64,000 nt of DNA from Paracentrotus lividus (lineage: Eukaryota; Echinodermata; Echinoidea; Camarodonta; Echinidae). The notes beneath the pieces were generated by a model, which worked only from the letters and a program-made list of their open reading frames with translations, was not told the DNA's origin and did not search any database. How positions within the stretch are numbered: the first letter of the stretch is position 1; each line of letters starts with the position of its first letter. The translations under genes were made by a program, and so were the position numbers. Positions 1 to 11,082 of this stretch are shown here, one piece after another. Location: assembly GCA_940671915.1 (NCBI GenBank), contig CALNVZ010003426.1:47650573-47714572 (forward strand), written 5' to 3'.

Positions 1-3000
1 ATGCTTCCCGCGGTTAGCCCAAAAATATTTCTGTTGTGGGTGGCACCGATGTATGAGAGAGCGTCTACGTCAATAGCCCCGCCCCTTCGGACGATAAAAT
101 ATTGTAGAGCGCTAGCTAGAAAAACAATTTGCGTCACATTGACAGCGGCTTTTGGTTTACAAATTTCGGGCCTTATTTGTTTGCGTCACACGTCGCTGCG
201 ATCCCCTCGCATTATTGCCTATTGCATTATGCAGAAACTAACATCTACAAACGGACGATTAACCGTCTTCAGTTTCCAAAAGGTAAGAAAAATCATAGTT
301 GAACTTTCATAGCTACAAAGTCTAACTATACGGCCTTATGCCTTCTAATTGCTCCTTCTGAGATTTATTTTGTTCGTATATTATTGTAGTAAGCTTTAAT
401 TATTTTGTCCTGAAATCCTATTGAGCATATATTTATGATTATAACTAGAAGAAGTTGAAATCGAGAATATTTACAAGCGACAATTAACGATTTTTAAGTA
501 TTTCATAAAATGCGAATTATAAAGCAAAAGATCCCCACTTCTAAAACCCTTCAAACAATACATTTCATGCATATCATAATTAACAAGACTCTTTGCTGGC
601 TAGTAAAAATCAAGTATTTCACTATTCACCTCCTATCAAACCCTTCTATCCATTTATCTATCATCACACATGAATGTAGACACTAAATAATAATATAATA
701 ATAATTAATAATTTAAAAAAAAATTACCCAACCTAAACAACACAGTAACATGGACGCCCGCGGGGCACATTGTACCATCCACAGTAGTATCCATTTCCCC
801 TTACTCATTTGCGGCTCTTCGCCCAGCGAAGGCGTCTATTTAAAACAAAGGCAAGGCCCCCACCCCCACTCAGTCAATTGGTTGTTTTTAATCGAATAAT
901 AATAGGCTTTCTCACAAGTAGAACAACTTTCTTTTCTTTGTACACTTCGTGTACGGGCTGCCGCATTAATTTTACACCCTGGTCTATCTTTCTTGGAATT
1001 TAAACAAATATGAAGAAGGAGCCCAGCTTTAAAAGAAATTATCACGCCTATACCCCGCATTTGAAAAAATCATCGGGAAATATAAAGCAAAAGTTCTTTC
1101 CATTTCTTCTGCCTTGAATTAATTCAAACAGCTTTCGTTACTATGATATAACCTGATGTCCGGTGCCGACGGGCAGGATAAGAACAATTAGGGTCATCTG
1201 AAGGAAGGTCGGTCAGGCATAAATCTTTTATGAGAGGAGGTAAAGGATGGTGGGATCTAGATGGTGGTTTAGTATGATAGGAAGCTCGCCGTGCAATATA
1301 ACTAATAATTGTCGATACGTGAAAATATCTATAAGAACGCCTCGAAGTTATTAGTGACGTCAGCAAGTAAGTGGCATATGTTGTATTCTCATGGATTCAC
1401 ACAAGATATGTAGATGGTCAGAACATGTGGCAATATCGACGTCAATTCACTTATTATTACGAAACTTATTCAGGGACTTGTATTACAGGGAATATTGGAA
1501 TAATAGTCAACACTGTGTTTGTTGGCAGTTTATGTTCATTACGCTCTGTATGTTCTAATAATGAAGTTACCGCAATAGATAAATTTGGGTTCTTGCTATT
1601 TCGCCCGCACCAGGTTGGTGAAAGACTCAGCAGGACGCAGGAGATAATAATAGTACGCTACCTAATTCGGGCTAATCGATGTCGATCGAATCAAACGCTG
1701 CGCCATGTCTGGTGATGGTGGCAATTCTATGATGTAAATGTAATCGGGAGAGCTTGTCTCATGGCCTGCGGTTGGCACTCGTGATGTTGTATTCACCTTA
1801 AACCTCTGGGGTTAATGTTCTCATTGAATATTAATGAGTTGTTCGCTTATTTAAGTGATGTGACTAATCGCGTGTGTTTGTAGTGAATCCAAATTAAATA
1901 ACGATAAATCGAGCATGTTTTTTGTTGACTATGGTTTAGGTCTTGTTAAAATGTTAAATTGTACAGAGACGTGCGCGATATTAATACAACTATCAATGAT
2001 AATTTTGATATTGTATAATATCATGAGACTAGAAACTGATTATGATGAGATGTGAATGATATAGATATAACACTATAGTATAGTTGTATATGTTGAGATG
2101 CACGATTTGGTTTGAATTTGTGATAAAGAGTGATGAATGAGGTGATGCCGTGTAATGAAGAGATATTTGATATTTGGGTAATTGACGACGACGATGTGAT
2201 GTGGAAATGATGGAATGCACCGATAGGTATGAGAGAGGAAAGTCGATGATAATGAGAATTTGTCTCAAAAATTGTGGAAGGATGCGGTGGTAAGGTACGC
2301 TAAAAGAACTAAGAGTTGGAGTAAATTCATAGATCAGACGTTTCGACGCTAGATCAGATAAAGGTGATAATAATACATGAATATAGAACATGAATAGAAT
2401 GTATGGGCGACGCAAGATTTAGCAAGCAGTTTATTGGCCAATAAAGTCTATAGAATACAGGCAAGCGATCATTGTTCTCATTGGAGAGAATCGGACCCCC
2501 ACAACAGGAGAAGCGAGAACCAACCACGCGTATAATCAAAGAGCAGTAGCCACGCCTGATTGTTTCATAGACAATCTTATCATCATCCTAGACCTGTTAA
2601 TCGATGAGATTATATTAAATAACCCAAGCCCTTCATCGATGATTATAGGCAGTATTTTAAATGTTTAGTCATATGAGAATAGCGCTAGTGTATTAGGGAG
2701 TCAATAAAATCTAAGTGATACGGTCATCATGATCTTTATGGACAAAACACAAACGACAGCTGTCGATGGATTTTTTTTTCAATGATTTATATATCTGCCT
2801 TAATGTAACTATACTTACATATACTGGTGTTGTATGGACATAGTGAAGAGGGTGCTTTTACTTCTCCTTACTCCTTGCTCAGCAGCTTCGGCTTCTTCTG
2901 TAGTAGAGAATAGTATATTTGCTCTTCTTTATGTAGTATATTCTTCATCATAATGAATATTTTAGTTTTGTAACTCAGTATATTTTCTGTATTTTAATAA

Positions 3001-4130
3001 GATAATAGTTTGAAACAATAAAAATTGAACTCCTCAGTAGCGTTTGTCTACCTCTCATATGTTTGGTGTTGGACCACTCTGTCCTCTCTTTTTTACTCTC
3101 TTCACTCTATCCCCTCGTTCTCTCTGTAGGCACTATTTCTCATCTCATGGAGTGTTCTTTTTACGTCCGTGAGAGAAGATAAGAGATAATGAGAATGAAA
3201 GAAAAAGAAGAATAGGTGTGTAAAAGAGAGAGAGCCACGACCGTCTGGGCAAAGATATACAGGTTGCCAGGAACGAATGAAGAGACTTTTTTTTCACCTT
3301 GCCAAGTAAAGTTTTAGGGGAGGACGCATGTAATATTGTATAACTGGTCTTGCTTTGATTTTTTGAAAAAGTCGCACGTTCTTCCCGCTTCGATTATCAA
3401 ATTCACAGATCAGTTGCTATGAAATAGCAGTAATCTGTACGAGTCCTTGACATGCTGGTTTAATCATACAGAGTTTGGTTAATAAGGAAATGGCATACAA
3501 ATCTCCCTTTAGTATCTATAAGGATCACGGGTGCTAACTCGATTATGCAAGATGATTAGCTCAAATGCAGGTAGTAATAAGGTTGCGGAGTTATCGTTCC
3601 CCGGAATTTCGTAGTAGTAATGGTTTATCTCAAAATACGGGCTAGTTAGTCACAGGATAACGTAGAAGAAAGAATATAGTCAAACTCATAAATTCTCCTT
3701 TTCTTCAGTTTTTGATCTAATTTAAGGAATGCTGCAGATGGACGAGCCTCACGGTCGATTTAGAACGGTCTAGTAAACCGAGCGCGTTCGACCGATGCAA
3801 GTTACTTACTAAAGTGACTCCAAAAGCATTAAAGCGTTTTTTACTTTATGAGCTGCGCGCTCGAGTTAATTCAAGTGTTTCTGAAAGCTATAAAGTATCT
3901 ATCAGGAGCCGCGACTACATGTTGTAGTAGCGGAAGGATGAGATCGCGCACAATACTACGAGAGTATTGTGAATTAATATGAGTATGCGGAAAGTTGGAG
4001 AGCGCGGGTGCTTGCGGGTTTTGCAACAACCGGGCGTCGTTCAGTTCTTGCAACACCGGTATGCGTGACTTGGGCGGTTTTTCTCAAGCCGCGGTGGTAC
4101 GGAGGCGGGTTAGCGGTTGATCGTTGTGTC
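1..4130. other. Gene-poor segment of distinct composition
   Basis: I see no recognisable gene here. The open frames are short, lack splice context and resemble no family I know. CG dinucleotides are frequent, for example around 1-300 and 3720-4110, and the ACATGTA-type words that are common from about 4300 onward are essentially absent. A purine-rich stretch (about 3180-3240) and an opposing pyrimidine-rich one (about 3080-3130) are the only low-complexity pieces. It could be an upstream promoter or exon region, a foreign or mobile segment, or a mis-joined contig. Confidence 0.5.
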
Positions 4131-4615
4131 TTGTTTCTGTTTGGCGGTAGTGTATGTAGGTGCCAAGGCTAAATGGCAAGTTACACATAGAGTCAGGAAA
4201 ATATTGCAAAAAAAAATAACCTGTACACTGTAGATGTGCAGTGAAATGATTTGAAACAATTTACAAATGAAAATTCTAAAACATTTTGTTTCTGCAAAGA
4301 CCAATCATTTACATGTATTCTTGAAAAAAAAAGTTAAATCTGGACACCCCCATAACTGAAAAATATATATGGAGGCTGACCTAGAAATAACAAGCAAACA
4401 CTCATTTCCACTACAGTTGACATATTATGCACTGGTGTTTAGTACGAGCTTTGATGGGTATGTTACAATATACAGTGTATGCTGCAATGCCACTGTTTGT
4501 ATCATGTAGGCATGTACGTACAATTTTTATAAATAGCAATTTCTCATCACATGTACATTCCTCTTAAAATGTAAATCAATTATAATGTAATATGTAAGAG
4601 ACCAAATTACATGTA

Positions 4616-4769
4616 CAGGGCTCGAATTTAGCATTTTTCCCTGTGTGGCCATTGGCCCCATTTGATTTAGCAATCCACATGGTTGAATGGAGTTTTTGGT
4701 TTATTTCAGGTGGCCCCATGAAGTTTCAGGTGGCCATTGGCACCGGGCCACTGCTAAATTCGAGCCCTG
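4616..4769. repeat. Short fold-back element, CAGGG...CCCTG ends
   Basis: The outer 17 bases form a perfect inverted repeat (CAGGGCTCGAATTTAGC and its complement). The interior repeats the word GTGGCC in several variants. The CAGGG/CCCTG ends are typical of hAT-type non-autonomous elements, but the flanks do not show a clean 8-bp duplication because both sides are ATGTA-rich. About 154 bp and non-coding. Confidence 0.7.
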
Positions 4770-7279
4770 ATGTACATCAGATATTTTTTATAAGTTAGAT
4801 ACAAGTGCCATTACGCCACGCTCACATTTTAAACAAAGTTTCATTACTGTAATTACATGTATTGCATAGCCGATTTTCACAAAAATGTAATCATTAAAAT
4901 GAAAATGAAAAGAATGTGCTTAGTACTGTACATGTATGCAATTGTACAGGCCTAGATTAGGCCTACTGTGCATTTTAATTGCAGTCTGGAGAGTACATGT
5001 ACATGTACATGTAGGATTCATTGTGTATTTAGTGGTATTGGCAAAACAGAAAAAAAAAATATGTAGATCTATAACTGTTCATTTCAAGCAGGAAGCATAG
5101 GATTTAATCTGTGTTTGAATAGTGACTTAGCATTATCAAGGGGGGAAAAAAAATCTATTACTGTATAGCAGTAGGAAGTCAATTTTACTTTTAGCGAGAA
5201 AAATTTTCGCACATATCCTTGTTTACCATGTACATACATATTAAAAAGCGTAATAGCTATTGTTTTTTTTTTACATGTATGGCCGTGTGTCATGAATTGG
5301 GTGCAAAATGCGTTACATGTCCAAACATTTGTAGAAATGAACATTGTCACAAACAAATATATCTAATTTCTTAATGGTTAGTCAAACATGTACATTTGTA
5401 TAAAAGTATACATGTATTGAAAGCTGAGATGGCAAGGAAGATGATTAACATATTATTTTGCCTGTACATGGTGTGCCACTAAAGCTATACAAGGTGTTAC
5501 AAGAAAAAATGGTTTAAAATGTTTCATAAATTCAAGGGCAGCTAATTTCTTATTGTTTGCATTAAATGAAATAAATCAACTTAGACTGTGATTATAAGAC
5601 CCTGCTTCTAAAAAATATAAACTTGTAATACAAAATTATTCTTTCCAACCGCGCTACAGAGTGTATAAAAAAGAAGAAAAAATTGTTTAAAACTGGCAGA
5701 AGTCTTGTCTTTTACATTTGAATTACAACTTCAACAAAGTTTATTCCAAAAAATATGTTTCCACTCAATTGTGTATCTATGTACATGCAAAGAAAATGGG
5801 TGAAAAAACACAATTATTGCTATAAAATGTCATGATGCAATTTTTGATGCCTCCAATTGATGCATTGTCTATGAGCCGTGCTTGCATGAAGTTTGTTTTA
5901 ATTGATTAATTAATTGATTACGTGACTTTTGAAAAATCTACTTCACATTTATTTAAAACCAGATAAATTCCAAAGAGAATGATATATCACTCAACCTATC
6001 AGACCGATTGGATACAAATATATAACGCAACAAAGAATAAGAAAGTAGCAAAAATAGGAATTCCCTATGCTATAACACATGCCTCCACCGTAGGATCCTC
6101 CACCGTAGGATCCTCCCCTCCCTACCTTACCCCACTCAAATTATCCTTGTATTAAAACTATGAGCAGGGCAAAGCTGAAACTTCACAGACCTGTAGCCTG
6201 ATAAATTATCTACAATTTGAGACATTGTACAGCTCATGATTGTACTTTGTTTTCATGCTACAGTGTATGCAAAAAAATGTGAAAATTTTTCCTCCAAAAT
6301 GTAACGCCTCCACCCTTTTACTATACCCCAATATATGACCCATGACCGTATACATTTATGAAGGCCAACAATACATGGTATAAAGAGAATTGCTACATAC
6401 ATGTATGTTTGTACAAGTATGCTTTACAGACAGTTTTGTCATATTTGAATTGGTCTAAAACAGTTTCCTCTCTCAAATCATGGCTTGCAATGACTCTGCT
6501 TGTGTTACCTTCTGTGCAGTACAAAGTTCTATGCTGAATTGGTCATTGTTGATGGAAATGCCTGGATGGTTTTCCTCAAAGGAGTGATTACGTTGAAAGG
6601 AAAACTGATTCTGTGATCTATTTCCTGAAAATCAGAATAAGTGTAGGCCTACATGTACGTGTTTGCATCGGTAGTCACACCCCTAGGAAATTTGTGTTAT
6701 CAGGCATTGGTTGTAAAACACAATGCATGCACAATGTTTTAGAATTATAATACAGTGTACACCCTGTACATAATTATGTGCACACAATAGATTTTGTGCC
6801 TTGAATATTTGGCATTTGGAAATCTATTCCCCCAAAATACTCTTTATTACAACTAATATCTTAGTCCAATGGAAGTACAAAATGTACCTTGTCCATGTAA
6901 ATTATATAGTAAATCTCCAGTGCTGGTTTTATAGACCTGTGAAATACATACTAATGATTGCTCATTGATAATATCATATTCTAACACCCAATGAATTCAG
7001 CCAAAGTTATAATATAGATTATTCATGATGATGGGTGATAAGGGCTGCTATTGTGCAAATTGCACCTGTCTTTGTGCACGGGTATCAGTTACAGTCGGGA
7101 ATAACTTGTGTTTGTGAGAAACCTGAATTCAGTGAAAGGCATCTACATATCTGCAATCTGTCATTTTCTCGAATTACCAGTTTTAGGTTGCTTTTATCGT
7201 GGATCTTGCTTTCGTTAATTTCAATTTAGACGATTGCATTGAAAGCATTCAGCCATACTGTTTCACTTTTTAAATGACC

Positions 7280-7488
7280 CTTTCACACTTTTCCTGCTTC
7301 TGAATTTCTCTCTTTTTCCTCTTTCAGTCTTCCTATCTGCCTTCTTTCTCTTTCCCTTGTGTTTCATTAATATTTTCCTCTCTCTCTCTCTTTTTATCTC
7401 TCTTGTTTTCATGTCAGTCTCTTTTTCATGTAGCTCTATTAGCACTTTTCTCCCATCTAATATCTTTCTCTCTGTCTCTCTCTGTCTC

Positions 7489-7520
<32 letters not shown>

Positions 7521-7690
7521 ATTCTATCTCTCTTGTTTATCAGCCTCTCTTGATAGCTTTATTAGGACTTTTTCCCATTTATTTTCTTCCACCTTCTATT
7601 ATTTCTATTTCTTATTATCTTTCGTTTCCACCCCCTCTCTGTCTCTCTTCCAGTATCTGTGTCTGTCTCTCTCTCTCTACATACATGAAC
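7280..7690 (+). repeat. CT-rich microsatellite (TCTC / TCTG)
   Basis: A long pyrimidine-rich tract with runs of TCTC and TCTG, densest at 7376-7520. Open frames rich in Ser, Leu and Cys here, and Lys/Arg-rich ones on the other strand, are by-products of the repeat. Confidence 0.9.
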
Positions 7691-9017
7691 AAAAACTGTC
7701 CATAGCAATTTTTATAAACAGCCCATAGATGGTAAATCAAAATCTGAATCTAAACGGGGCTTTCAAAGGACGGGTCGAATGCCTTTTGATTAAAGCTTGC
7801 ATTCTTGGCACACTGTAAATAAAGCGCCCGCCTGCAGCCAGCCCTAGCAGTCGCTAATTGATGACTGCAGTCTGCTCTGTGCATGCTAACACCCCTCTTT
7901 CGCAGCAAATCCCCTGCAAATTCTTAAATTCATGGAGAAGCATGCCAAGTGTACACCAAGTGAAATTGGCAATTGTGGGCTGCCTTTTTGCATCATGAGC
8001 AGACTGCATTTTGTGTACGCTGTACATCATACATGTACATGTACATGTAGTCTGTAAAAGTCAGTTGAACATGTACAAATTTAAAATGCAAGAATCATAA
8101 AACAGTGGGTATGTACTTTGATCAATCATATTGTTCTTGAATCCATATAGGGGAGACTGGGGTAATTGTGGCCCCCTTTTTCACATTTTCTATTACTACC
8201 ATTAAATGAAAAGTCCAATAATATTCTACAATGTATATGTAAAAATACAGTCAGTCTATATACATATACTTATAATATACAAAAGAAAGTATAAACCTGT
8301 GACTTCTCATTTGCATATTAATTACCATTATGTTAACAACTTTATTGGGCCATAATTACCCCACGGGTTAGGGTATTTATGGCCCCTATTGTAATGACTG
8401 TATGAATTCAATCTAAGTATGCTAATTAATTATGGTAATGTACATAATAAATGTATTCCTATAAATACACTTATCAACCACCAACAATGATTTAATCAAT
8501 AATTGGTTCAGCCAAAATGTTGAAATATTGCAGTCATACCAATTTATGCACATAATCATACAAGTTAATGTCCCGATCTACGCTTATACACTGTTTATGC
8601 ATTGGGGGCCATAATTACCCCAAGTGACATTTTCAATGTAATCCCTCTTCACAGCTCTACTATTGAAGATATTCAGATGGAAGTTTTTCTGTTGTGTTTG
8701 TTACTTCCTGTTGTTTCTGTTTCAATCAAAATTTCATCTTAAATGATTTTAATTAATGATATCACACCCCAAATTAAAAAGCAGACTTGCCACTTTCCAA
8801 CTAACAGAATTGTGATTGCCGTGCAGTTTAGGCTCCCCAAAGCACAAAATTTGAAGTGAATGGCTTATTTTTCTCATATGATAGTAGGAAGAGTTTAGCT
8901 AGGCATGTGTAAAAATCAAATTATCATTGTGTAATGCAGCAAAGAATTATAGTAAATAGTGGTCGTATTTTAAGAGTTGTGATTGGTTGAAATGATGTCA
9001 CGTGTCATTCACGTTTT

Positions 9018-9075
9018 TGTTATATTGAACGGTTTTTGTTATATTGAACGGTTTTTTTGTTATATTGAATGGTTT
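9018..9075 (+). repeat. Three tandem GTTATATTGAACGG units
   Basis: Three near-identical copies about 20 bp apart, the last with one change (AATGG for AACGG), inside the element at 8150-9543. Confidence 0.8.
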
Positions 9076-9279
9076 TATCCTGTGTTAAAATGAATGGCGA
9101 AATCGATTGCTTTGTTGCGCTAGCGCGTAATAACAGTAAAATGGTGCGTACAACAATAGATACGCGGAGCAACAATATACGTCACAATAGCTTAATTACA
9201 GTTGTAGCACCAAAAGTTTGGCAAACATTGGCAAAGATAAAACCAGATTAGGCAAGGTCAAATATCTAGGGGTCTACAT

Positions 9280-9475
9280 GTATTTACTATAATAAATAGT
9301 GCATGCTCTATTAATGCAACATGACTGACTATGTGAACTCCAAATACTAAATTATCCCTCGTGCACATCTATTTCAACTCGGCCTGCGGCCTCGGTGAAA
9401 TAAATGTGCCCTTGGGATAATTTAGTACTTGTCGTGCACATAATCTAGTATGTTGCATTGTAGAGCATGCACTAT
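9280..9475. repeat. Nested fold-back element, AATAAATAGTGCATGC ends
   Basis: Two arms of about 95 bp pair imperfectly around a GGCCTGCGGCC centre, with ends AATAAATAGTGCATGCTCTA and its inverse. It lies wholly inside the larger element at 8150-9543, so it probably inserted later. Non-coding. Confidence 0.7.
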
Positions 9476-10084
9476 TTATATAATAAGCTCTCAAAGACAA
9501 AGTGGCCATAATTACCCGGGGCCATAATTACCCCAGTCTCCCCTATATTGAAGCCTACCTTCAAATCAAGATTACTTCATGTACAACATTAGGGCAATTC
9601 CAAGTAAAAGTGGACATTGAGCTGAAATTTTAATGTGTCGCTGTGCCTTTGAAAATGTAAATTAGGATCTGAAATTACCACAAAGGCTTCTTTGATACAA
9701 CCAATCATTTATTAAAGTTAAAAAATTATTTGATTCAGTTTTCTTGCGCTGAATAATTTATCAAACCCAAATTTGCACATACAGTACATGTAGGACTATG
9801 TTGCTTTAAATGCAGCCTCTTATTTTTACAGTTATATCTAGTCACTTTTCGCCAATTTTTTTGGCTTAATGAAAATGTAATTATCATGGGCTACACTAAC
9901 AAACTTTGGTATTAATTTCTTTATTTATGCATTTCTCCTCACAAAAAAACACTGGGAAACCAGATGTTACTCTGTTACCGTCACTCCGTTACCAGAAATT
10001 AAAGTTTTAAGTCATAACTAACAAAATAATTGCACAATTTTCTTGTGAAAGGTGGCATACCTAGAACAACATAGAATCCAATCA

Positions 10085-10318
10085 ATTACTGTATTCGCTG
10101 TTATTTTCACGCGATTAATTTTTCGCGCTTAGAGGCTGCAAAACATATTTGCGGGTTTTTAAATTCGCGCTGGATTTATGTACGAACGCAATTAACCCCA
10201 TTCAAAGCATGCATAAGAAATCATGCTCATATTCGCGTGTTTTTAAATTCGCGCCGAACGATCTTTGCGCGAAGTCCGCGAAAATAAATGTACCGCGAAT
10301 ATTTCCACGTTTACAGTA
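10085..10318. repeat. TTCGCG-rich short element, TACTGTA...TACAGTA ends
   Basis: About 234 bp, with TACTGTA at one end and TACAGTA at the other. TTCGCG words recur (ATTTTTCGCG, AAATTCGCGC twice, CCGCGAA). Two similar blocks (left end at 51121-51175, right part at 53095-53282) show that it is a dispersed family. CG richness stands out against the AT-rich surroundings. Non-coding. Confidence 0.7.
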
Positions 10319-10958
10319 CTCAAAATGGTGATAGCCATTTAAGTTCACCGAATTTACGTTAACTGAATTTACGCAAAATGTTTTCTGCTCAAATATGCAT
10401 GTCTATTTTGCGTCACTCCGTATTACCATGAATATGAATATTCATATCTCATCAATCATGCGGATCACAGTAACAAATGTTATCATTTTCAAAAAGGGGT
10501 ACCATCACCTATTGTCCTGAACTGTTTCTTTGTAAATCAAGATTAACATATGGATGATAAATTTGTTTGAATGCTGAAATGTTGCTTCTGAATGTCACTC
10601 CAATACCTTGGAACTGCTCATTAACAAAAAAAAAAAGAAAAAAAAAAAAAAACTTCCAGAAAAATAGATCAAGGACAGCTTGTAGAAAATAAAATTTTTA
10701 AAGATGATCAACCAAACACAATTTCTACCACTCTTTTGTTAGCATTCATTTATTCATGCATTATTTTTTTTTAAGGTCAACCCCCTGTAAACTTTAACAG
10801 AAGAGTGACCTACATGTACTTCTGCATTTGTAGGCCTACATGGACATGTATCATTTGGCACAAACCCCAGTCTTTGATTTGTTTAATAGTCAAATATTAT
10901 ATTCCAAAGTAAATTCCACAATTGATGTATTAAAATTTTTTTGTTTTTTTGTTTTCAG

Positions 10959-11082
10959 CTATGGAGAAGTACAAGCCTACAGATGCCACAACAAACCCTT
11001 CACTCATCCTGGCAGCGGCCAAACTACCCCAGTATGCTGCCCTCATCGATGAAGCCGTAGCGTACGCCAAAGCCAATGCATC
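10959..11082 (+). CDS. TALDO1: Transaldolase exon: DATTNPSLI segment
   Basis: The acceptor is a T-rich tract ending TTTTCAG and the donor is TC|GTAAGT. It begins two bases into a codon, so an upstream exon must supply the first base. It encodes the strand and helix around [15 protein letters not shown], a signature of the family near residue 40. Confidence 0.95.

Larger units (their letters stand above)
4131..8149. other. Presumed intron 1 of transaldolase, AT-rich, no gene
   Basis: Apart from the fold-back at 4616-4769 and the pyrimidine tract at about 7280-7690, this is AT-rich sequence with many ACATGTAC words and no coding signal. It lies upstream of the first visible transaldolase exon, so it is probably intronic. 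That rests on the missing 5' exon(s) being further upstream. Confidence 0.5.
8150..9543. mobile_element. Word-built inverted-repeat element, GGCCATAATTACC type
   Basis: The ends are GGGGAGACTGGGGTAATTG and its near-perfect inverse, flanked by TATA on both sides (TA or TATA duplication). The word GGCCATAATTACCCC recurs inside: an inverted pair at 8347-8396, a single copy at 8604-8621, and two tandem copies at the right end (9503-9543). It encodes nothing recognisable. A second fold-back (9280-9475) and three copies of a GTTATATTGAACGG unit (9018-9075) lie inside. Same plan as 30148-31095 and 61149-62115. Confidence 0.8.

Noticed and set aside
1371-1715. 114-codon open frame in the first 4 kb
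   Set aside because: No family resemblance, no splice sites in context and no codon bias visible; frames of this size occur by chance.
7357-7728. Ser/Leu-rich frames in the CT tract
   Set aside because: Direct products of the TCTC/TCTG microsatellite.
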